From Bacillota bacterium (lineage in GTDB: Bacteria > Bacillota > Clostridia > Tissierellales > Peptoniphilaceae): a stretch of DNA of 31,029 nucleotides. Below the pieces are notes generated by a model. It made no database searches. It worked only from the letters and a program-made list of their open reading frames with translations, and was not told the DNA's origin. Made by a program: the position numbers and the translations under genes. Positions 26,078 through 31,029 of the stretch are shown here, piece after piece (the stretch's first letter is position 1; the number at the start of each line of letters is the position of its first letter). The DNA lies in contig JAEZZB010000026.1 of assembly GCA_023442495.1 (NCBI GenBank), positions 1 through 31,029 on the forward strand, in the 5' to 3' direction.

Positions 26078-27809
26078 CTGAACCTCCTAATTTTTGCATT
26101 TCATATTGTTCATAGTACCATTTCTTGTTTGCAAGTAATTCTTTATGTGTTCCTTGTTCAACAATTTCTCCATTATCAAGTACTATTATATTATCCGCAT
26201 GTTTAACGCCTGAAAGCCTGTGCGCAATGATAATTGTGGTCTTTCCTTCTCTCTGTTTACGAATATTTTGAACAATCTTCTTTTCTGTTATAGCATCCAC
26301 TGCAGAAAGTGAGTCATCAAGAATTAATGTTTCAGGATTCTTTATTACGGCTCTAGAAATAGAAACTCTTTGTTTTTGACCACCTGAAATGGAAATACCC
26401 TTTTCACCAATCATTGTTTCTAATCCATGTGGAAGTGTATGTAAGTCTTTTGTAAAATCTGAAAACTCAATAGCATTCATAACTTCTTCTTCACTTGCTT
26501 TATTTTTCCCAAATGCAATATTGTCATAAACTGATTTTGAAAATAACAAGTGCTGTTGCGGAACATAACCAATACTTTTTCTAATACTTTCTATGCTATA
26601 TTGTTTAATTGGTTTTTCATCCATTAAAATCAGACCTTCTTCAACTGCATAATAACATAATAATTGTCGTACTAATGTAGTTTTCCCTGATCCGATTTTA
26701 CCAACTATTCCTAAAGTTTCACCTTTTTTAATTTTGAGATTAATATCTTTTAGTGCATAGTTATTTTCTTTAGGATATTTGAAGTTAAAATTCGTAAATT
26801 CAATATCTCCTTTAGCTTCGTATTCAATTGTATTTTCTCTATCTTTAACATCTTCCTTATAATTATATACTTGATAAAGTCTTTCAATAGATGCAGAAGC
26901 TTCTTGAATAACATTAAATAAATCTCCGAATGCATACATTGGCCACACAAGCATATTTAAAAATAGGAAAAACGTAGTCATTTGACCCAAAGTTAATCTG
27001 CTTTCACCCATCAAATATTCACCAAATAATAGAGCCACTACGAATGTAAAAGCTGGTATCAATCTACCTGACGGAATAAAAACTGCATCTACTTTATATT
27101 GTTTGTATGTGTTTTCGTACAATTCGTCGACACTTTTATCAAATCTGGCTTGAGCAACTTCTTGAGTTGAATAGCCCTTGATTACTCTAATACTAGTAAT
27201 ATTTTCCATTACAGTTTCTGAAATATGATCATAAGATTGTTGGATTTTCATAAATCCTTCATATAGTTTTTTTCCTAAAACTTTTGTAAAAACTATCAAT
27301 AATGGTAAAAAAATTATTGATAATAATGTTAATGCCCATGATATAGTAGTACCCATTATGAAAATAATTATAATTGGATATATAGTTGCATCTATTGCCG
27401 CTAAAATCCCATAACCTGTTAATGTTTCAATTGCTCCAACATCTTGAGTTGCTTTACTCATCAAAGATCCAGTAGAATTTTTAAAGAAAAATATCGGACT
27501 TTGTTTTAATATTTTTGAAACGAATTTATCTCTAAAATCTTTACCTGATTGATAGGAATAACCAAATATATAATAATGCCATATAAATTCTGATACATAC
27601 TTAAGTACTATAACTGCAACAAAAATCAAAACTATATTTCTTAGCGAAACAGCAGTTAAAGTGTTTTCTTTTACAGCATCTATAAATTTACCAATCAATT
27701 GATTTGGCACAGTAACTATAATATTTGTAAAAAGTAACGCAAATATTCCTATAAAATATTTATATTTATATTTTTTAAAAAACCAAATTATATGTTTTAT
27801 ATTTTTCAT
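26070..27809 (-). CDS. Heterodimeric ABC exporter, subunit with degenerate Walker B
   Basis: A 579-residue half-transporter with an N-terminal six-helix membrane domain (about 10-300) and an ATPase domain. Walker A is GKIGSGKT (370-377), the signature is canonical SGGQKQ (475-480), and His530 is the switch. Walker B reads LILDDS, so Asp499 replaces the catalytic Glu. This is the regular sign of the non-hydrolysing site of heterodimeric exporters (the YheI/LmrC side), and the next gene has the complementary pattern. It starts 26 bases after thiI with an AAGAGG site, so it is co-transcribed with the sulfur genes, though no functional link is evident. Confidence 0.9.
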   Translation of the reverse strand: MKNIKHIIWFFKKYKYKYFIGIFALLFTNIIVTVPNQLIGKFIDAVKENTLTAVSLRNIVLIFVAVIVLKYVSEFIWHYYIFGYSYQSGKDFRDKFVSKILKQSPIFFFKNSTGSLMSKATQDVGAIETLTGYGILAAIDATIYPIIIIFIMGTTISWALTLLSIIFLPLLIVFTKVLGKKLYEGFMKIQQSYDHISETVMENITSIRVIKGYSTQEVAQARFDKSVDELYENTYKQYKVDAVFIPSGRLIPAFTFVVALLFGEYLMGESRLTLGQMTTFFLFLNMLVWPMYAFGDLFNVIQEASASIERLYQVYNYKEDVKDRENTIEYEAKGDIEFTNFNFKYPKENNYALKDINLKIKKGETLGIVGKIGSGKTTLVRQLLCYYAVEEGLILMDEKPIKQYSIESIRKSIGYVPQQHLLFSKSVYDNIAFGKNKASEEEVMNAIEFSDFTKDLHTLPHGLETMIGEKGISISGGQKQRVSISRAVIKNPETLILDDSLSAVDAITEKKIVQNIRKQREGKTTIIIAHRLSGVKHADNIIVLDNGEIVEQGTHKELLANKKWYYEQYEMQKLGGSDE

Positions 27810-27835
27810 ATCGCCTCTTTTAATGAGGACATTAT

Positions 27836-29011
27836 TTATTCCTCATCTATATTTATTTTTGTAATTTCTAAAGTTCTCAATGCATCTTCAACTAATGCAT
27901 CGATGTCTAGTTTTTCTTCTTCTCTTAAAATATCATATAGCCTTGGCTTTGTTGCTGGTCTATCCGGTGCAAAAAATGAACAACAGTCGTCATATGGTTC
28001 AATTGAAATATCATATGTATCAATCCATTTCGCCTTGTCAATTATATCTATTTTATCCATATTTATTAATGGTCTTAAAATTGGCAAATTTGTAGCATCA
28101 TTTACAACAGATATCGACTGAATTGTTTGACTTGCAACCTGTCCCAAAGCTTCTCCAGTTACGAAACCATCGAATCTATATTTTTTAGCAATTTCTTCAG
28201 CTATTCTCATCATAAATCTTCTAGAGATTATAGTTGTATATCTAGATTTGCAATTTTTATTAATTGCAGTATAAATATTTAGTAAATTCACTTGATAATA
28301 GTTGATTTCTCCAAGATATATTGCAAGTTGTCTTGCTAAAGATTTTGCTTTTTCTTGAGCTCTTTCAGAAGTAAATGGATACGAATGGAAATGAAGTCCT
28401 GCTATTTCTACTCCACGTGATGCTATTTCAAATCCAGCTACTGGTGAATCTATTCCTCCAGATAAAAGTAACAATGCTCTTCCACCTGTCCCTATAGGAA
28501 GCCCCCCGATACTCTTAATCTTGTCCATGTAAACATAGGCTTTCTGACGAATGTCTACATGAATTTCTTTTTGAGGATTTTTTACATCTACCCTAAAATT
28601 ATCAAAATTTCTTAAAACCATGCCTCCAACTTTTGCGGCAATTTGCATTGAATTTAATTCAAAAGACTTGTCCGCTCTATTTGCAAAAGCCTTAAAAGTA
28701 AGATTTCCTTCTATATTTTCGTTATTTATTAATTCAATAATTCCCTTTTCTATATCATCTAAATTCTTTTCGACTTGAATGGATGGATAAACATAAGATA
28801 ATCCAAATACCATTCGTGCTCTTTCGATAATTTCATCAAAATCTTCTTTATTTACTTCAATAAATAGTTTTCCATGATCTAAAAAATATTCGCCAAGTTC
28901 AAAGTTTTCAAGAGCTTTTAACACTTGCTTAATCGAATCATTTATGAATTTATTTCTATTTTTTCCTTTTAACATGAGCTCTCCAAAGCTCATCCCTAAC
29001 ATCCATCTCAT
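27836..29011 (-). CDS. thiI: tRNA 4-thiouridine synthase ThiI
   Basis: Adenylates and thiolates U8 of tRNA to 4-thiouridine; in some bacteria it also feeds thiamine thiazole synthesis. The 391 residues comprise an N-terminal ferredoxin-like part (GELMLKGKNRNKF), a THUMP domain (about 60-165) and a PP-loop ATPase with SGGIDSP at 184-190. The Cys pair 343-344 in DDCCSFFAPDRP matches the catalytic position. The rhodanese domain of the E. coli protein is absent, as in Bacillus, where a dedicated cysteine desulfurase (NifZ) gives sulfur directly. Exactly such a gene precedes it with a four-base ATGA overlap. The start ATG at 29011 fits that overlap. Confidence 0.95.
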   Translation of the reverse strand: MRWMLGMSFGELMLKGKNRNKFINDSIKQVLKALENFELGEYFLDHGKLFIEVNKEDFDEIIERARMVFGLSYVYPSIQVEKNLDDIEKGIIELINNENIEGNLTFKAFANRADKSFELNSMQIAAKVGGMVLRNFDNFRVDVKNPQKEIHVDIRQKAYVYMDKIKSIGGLPIGTGGRALLLLSGGIDSPVAGFEIASRGVEIAGLHFHSYPFTSERAQEKAKSLARQLAIYLGEINYYQVNLLNIYTAINKNCKSRYTTIISRRFMMRIAEEIAKKYRFDGFVTGEALGQVASQTIQSISVVNDATNLPILRPLINMDKIDIIDKAKWIDTYDISIEPYDDCCSFFAPDRPATKPRLYDILREEEKLDIDALVEDALRTLEITKINIDEE

Positions 29012-30105
29012 TTTATTATCCTAATTATCATTTCAATTCTTTCTTCTAATTTTTCTACAAATTCCTTCGCTTCTTCTAAAGTGTTATCCTTTGAGAAGGA
29101 TACTCTAATACATCCGTCTTTAAATCTATCTTCTACATTTATCGCCTCGATTACTCTACTATTATTTCCTTTACTACATGCAGATCCAGTAGAAATGTAT
29201 ATTTCATCCATTTCTAAATAATGAAGTAATATCTCTGCACCTATTTTTTCAACACAGAAATTAAGTATAAATGGACTTGCATTTTCTTTCGGTGAATTTA
29301 TAATTACTCCTTTAATTTTTGAAATTTCTTCTCTTAGGTATTTGTTTATCTCAAATATTTTATCAAAGTTATTATCAAGTGTGGAAGCCTTAGCAAATCC
29401 TAAAATTCCTTGTACATTTTCAGTACCTGAAAAAATACCTTTTTCTTGTCCACCTCCAAAATACAATTTATTAAATTTATTTGCATCTTTAATATATAGT
29501 GCAGAAATACCCTTTGGTCCATGTATTTTATGGGCTGTAATTGTGTAAAAATCAATATTATTCAAGCTTATATCAATTTTATTAAATGCTTGCACTCCAT
29601 CACTATGAAACAAAAGATTTGGATTTTTTTCTTTTGCTATTTTTGATAAAGTATTGATATCATTTATAGTTCCAAGTTCGTTATTTACATGAATTATTGA
29701 CACTAAAACTGTATTTTCATCTACTTTGTGTATCAAATCTTCTCTATCAATAAATCCATATTTATTAACTTTAACATATCTCACTTCAGCACTTGTGTTA
29801 AGACTCGCTTGATGAATACTACTATGTTCAACTTCTGATACTAAAATGTTTTTTCCTGTTATATCAAAAGAATGGATTATTGAATTATTTGCTATTGTGC
29901 CACTTGGTACAAAATACAAGTTCTTAGCACTTATATTCAATTTTTTTGATATAATTTTTCGAGCCTTTTCTATTTCTTTTTCAGCAATTAGTCCGACTCT
30001 ATGTAGTGATGATGGATTTGCAAATATTTCATCATATCCTCTAATTATTTCATCTTTTACAACTGAATCGATTTTTGTTGTTGAGGCATTATCAAAATAT
30101 ATCAT
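29008..30105 (-). CDS. Cysteine desulfurase dedicated to ThiI (NifS/IscS family)
   Basis: PLP enzyme that takes sulfur from cysteine as a persulfide. From ATG at 30105 it has 365 residues and starts MIYFDNASTTKID, the family start; AAGGAG eight bases upstream decides this over an in-frame upstream ATG at 30129. PLP Lys193 is in AHKIHGPKG, the cofactor His in EVEHSSIH, and the sulfur-carrying Cys310 in STGSACSKG, a short loop of the group I NifS/IscS type. Coupling to thiI suggests the role of Bacillus NifZ, delivering sulfur for tRNA 4-thiouridine. No scaffold genes for Fe-S assembly are nearby. Confidence 0.93.
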   Translation of the reverse strand: MIYFDNASTTKIDSVVKDEIIRGYDEIFANPSSLHRVGLIAEKEIEKARKIISKKLNISAKNLYFVPSGTIANNSIIHSFDITGKNILVSEVEHSSIHQASLNTSAEVRYVKVNKYGFIDREDLIHKVDENTVLVSIIHVNNELGTINDINTLSKIAKEKNPNLLFHSDGVQAFNKIDISLNNIDFYTITAHKIHGPKGISALYIKDANKFNKLYFGGGQEKGIFSGTENVQGILGFAKASTLDNNFDKIFEINKYLREEISKIKGVIINSPKENASPFILNFCVEKIGAEILLHYLEMDEIYISTGSACSKGNNSRVIEAINVEDRFKDGCIRVSFSKDNTLEEAKEFVEKLEERIEMIIRIIK

Positions 30106-30139
30106 TTTAATTCTCCTTTGTGATATCATAATAAATGTA

Positions 30140-30145
30140 ATTATA
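30140..30145 (-). promoter_or_regulatory. Extended -10 box of the cysteine desulfurase operon
   Basis: On the minus strand TGGTATAAT is an extended -10 element 35 bases before the cysteine desulfurase ATG, inside the 62-base spacer to the divergent exonuclease gene. No clear -35 box is seen. Confidence 0.45.
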
Positions 30146-30167
30146 CCAAATAAAAAAAGGATTTTCC

Positions 30168-31029
30168 ATGATTAAACTAAATGATTTTATTGAAATTTCA
30201 AATCTTTATAATAAAAAGTATATTGTTTTGGATATTGAAACATCTGGTGTATCAAGAATCAATTCTAAAGTTCTTGTTGTTGGAATTTTAAATTCAAATG
30301 GTGAGTTTGTTCAATATGCAATTACCGATAAAAATGAAGAAAAAACACTTTTAGAAACTATATCTTTATTATTAAAAGATAAATATATAATCACATTTAA
30401 TGGAGATATCTTTGATATTCCATTTATTAAATCAAGAATGTCTTATCATGGACTAAAACCATTTATTGAAAAATCAACTTTTGATATTAGAAAATATTTA
30501 ATTAAAAATAAATATATTACAGATATAGAAAGATTTTCTCTTAAAGAACTTGAAATCTATCATGATATTAAAAGATTTGAAGAATTCGAACTAGATTCAG
30601 ATGTTGAATTTTACACATTTGATGAGTTCAAAAATGAAAACTTTGAAAAAGTTTTGCTACATAATAAATATGATGTTATAAATACTTATTATTTATTAGA
30701 TTTAGTAAATAAAATCGAAAAAAGTAAACAGATTCATCTAAATGACTTTACTATCAAAATCGATTCAATTACTCATGATAAAAATATTTTGGAGATAAAT
30801 GGAGATATTTCTCCTGAAATAATGGATTATTTTGTGGAAGGCAATAATTTTAGTCTTTCAATTGTAAATTCTTCCTTCCAATTAAAGCTATATATACTTG
30901 AAGGTTATTTGGAAACTGGAGTTTTAGGGTTTGTGCATATACACAATTATCCACTAGATTTTGTCGATGAATCTCCATATAATTTAAGGAAAGATTTAAT
31001 CCCCGTTTTTGTAAATAGATATTATTTAG
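30168..31029 (+). CDS. YprB-type RNase H-like exonuclease domain protein (runs off right edge)
   Basis: From ATG at 30168, with AAAGGA upstream, 287 codons stay open to the window end. The N-terminal ~190 residues carry a DEDD exonuclease signature: VLDIETSG near residue 22 (Asp and Glu), TFNGDIFDIPFI near 90, and HNKYDVINTYYLL near 175 with the last Asp. This order and spacing match the ribonuclease H-like YprB domain, thought to be a nuclease of unclear role. The remaining part (from about 195) has no motif I know. Transcription is divergent from the cysteine desulfurase operon. The 3' end is missing. Confidence 0.8.
   Translation, partial: MIKLNDFIEISNLYNKKYIVLDIETSGVSRINSKVLVVGILNSNGEFVQYAITDKNEEKTLLETISLLLKDKYIITFNGDIFDIPFIKSRMSYHGLKPFIEKSTFDIRKYLIKNKYITDIERFSLKELEIYHDIKRFEEFELDSDVEFYTFDEFKNENFEKVLLHNKYDVINTYYLLDLVNKIEKSKQIHLNDFTIKIDSITHDKNILEINGDISPEIMDYFVEGNNFSLSIVNSSFQLKLYILEGYLETGVLGFVHIHNYPLDFVDESPYNLRKDLIPVFVNRYYL

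Noticed and set aside
29008..30129. Upstream ATG at 30129 as start of the cysteine desulfurase
   Set aside because: The AAGGAG site fits ATG at 30105, and the family begins at the MIYFDNAS segment; the eight extra residues would be encoded over the ribosome site itself.

Overview
The window reads as chromosome of a low-GC, AT-rich Gram-positive bacterium. The standard genetic code, strong AAGGAG-type ribosome sites, the clostridial-type single-chain PurL, formate-tetrahydrofolate ligase and an XRE/cupin-led potABCD operon all point to the Firmicutes. An anaerobic or aerotolerant amino-acid fermenter of the Tissierellia/Peptoniphilaceae kind is my best guess (an inference; no rRNA or other phylogenetic marker is present). 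A Mn/Fe superoxide dismutase suggests some oxygen tolerance.

Layout: (1) 1-1544 is a small accessory region on the minus strand. It holds a promoter, a small exported protein gene interrupted by a stop codon in its signal peptide, a 37-codon ORF, and the N-terminal part of a membrane protein that runs off the left edge. The arrangement resembles bacteriocin-like peptide plus ABC-permease loci. A short apparent relic of a ribbon-helix-helix antitoxin lies next to it. (2) 1545-14137 is one tight minus-strand operon, purE-purK-purL-purF-purM-purN-purH-purD-fhs, with overlapping genes. (3) Divergently, 14315-16201 carries purC and a CofE-like gamma-glutamyl ligase homologue. Together these encode every step from PRPP to IMP except purB, and fhs supplies 10-formyl-THF for PurN and PurH. 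(4) 16368-19226 has sodA and an operon folD-trpS-hypothetical. (5) 19494-23714 is a polyamine uptake operon (regulator-potA-potB-potC-potD). (6) 23715-24301 is a gene-free spacer with three tandem stem-loops. (7) 24302-30105 is an operon cysteine desulfurase-thiI-two ABC exporter half-transporters. (8) 30168 to the right edge is a partial YprB-type exonuclease reading rightward.

The most striking observations concern catalytic residues in otherwise well-conserved housekeeping enzymes. PurF begins directly at MFGIW, so it lacks the N-terminal catalytic Cys of the glutaminase domain, and it has also lost the Arg and Asn that complete that site, while its PRPP-binding half is intact. It should therefore be unable to use glutamine and is probably ammonia-dependent. 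FolD has lost the Tyr, Lys and Gln of its cyclohydrolase site (Phe, Ile, Phe), which suggests a monofunctional dehydrogenase. TrpS has Ala in place of the HIGH-motif Gly. No CRISPR array, rRNA, tRNA or insertion sequence was recognised.
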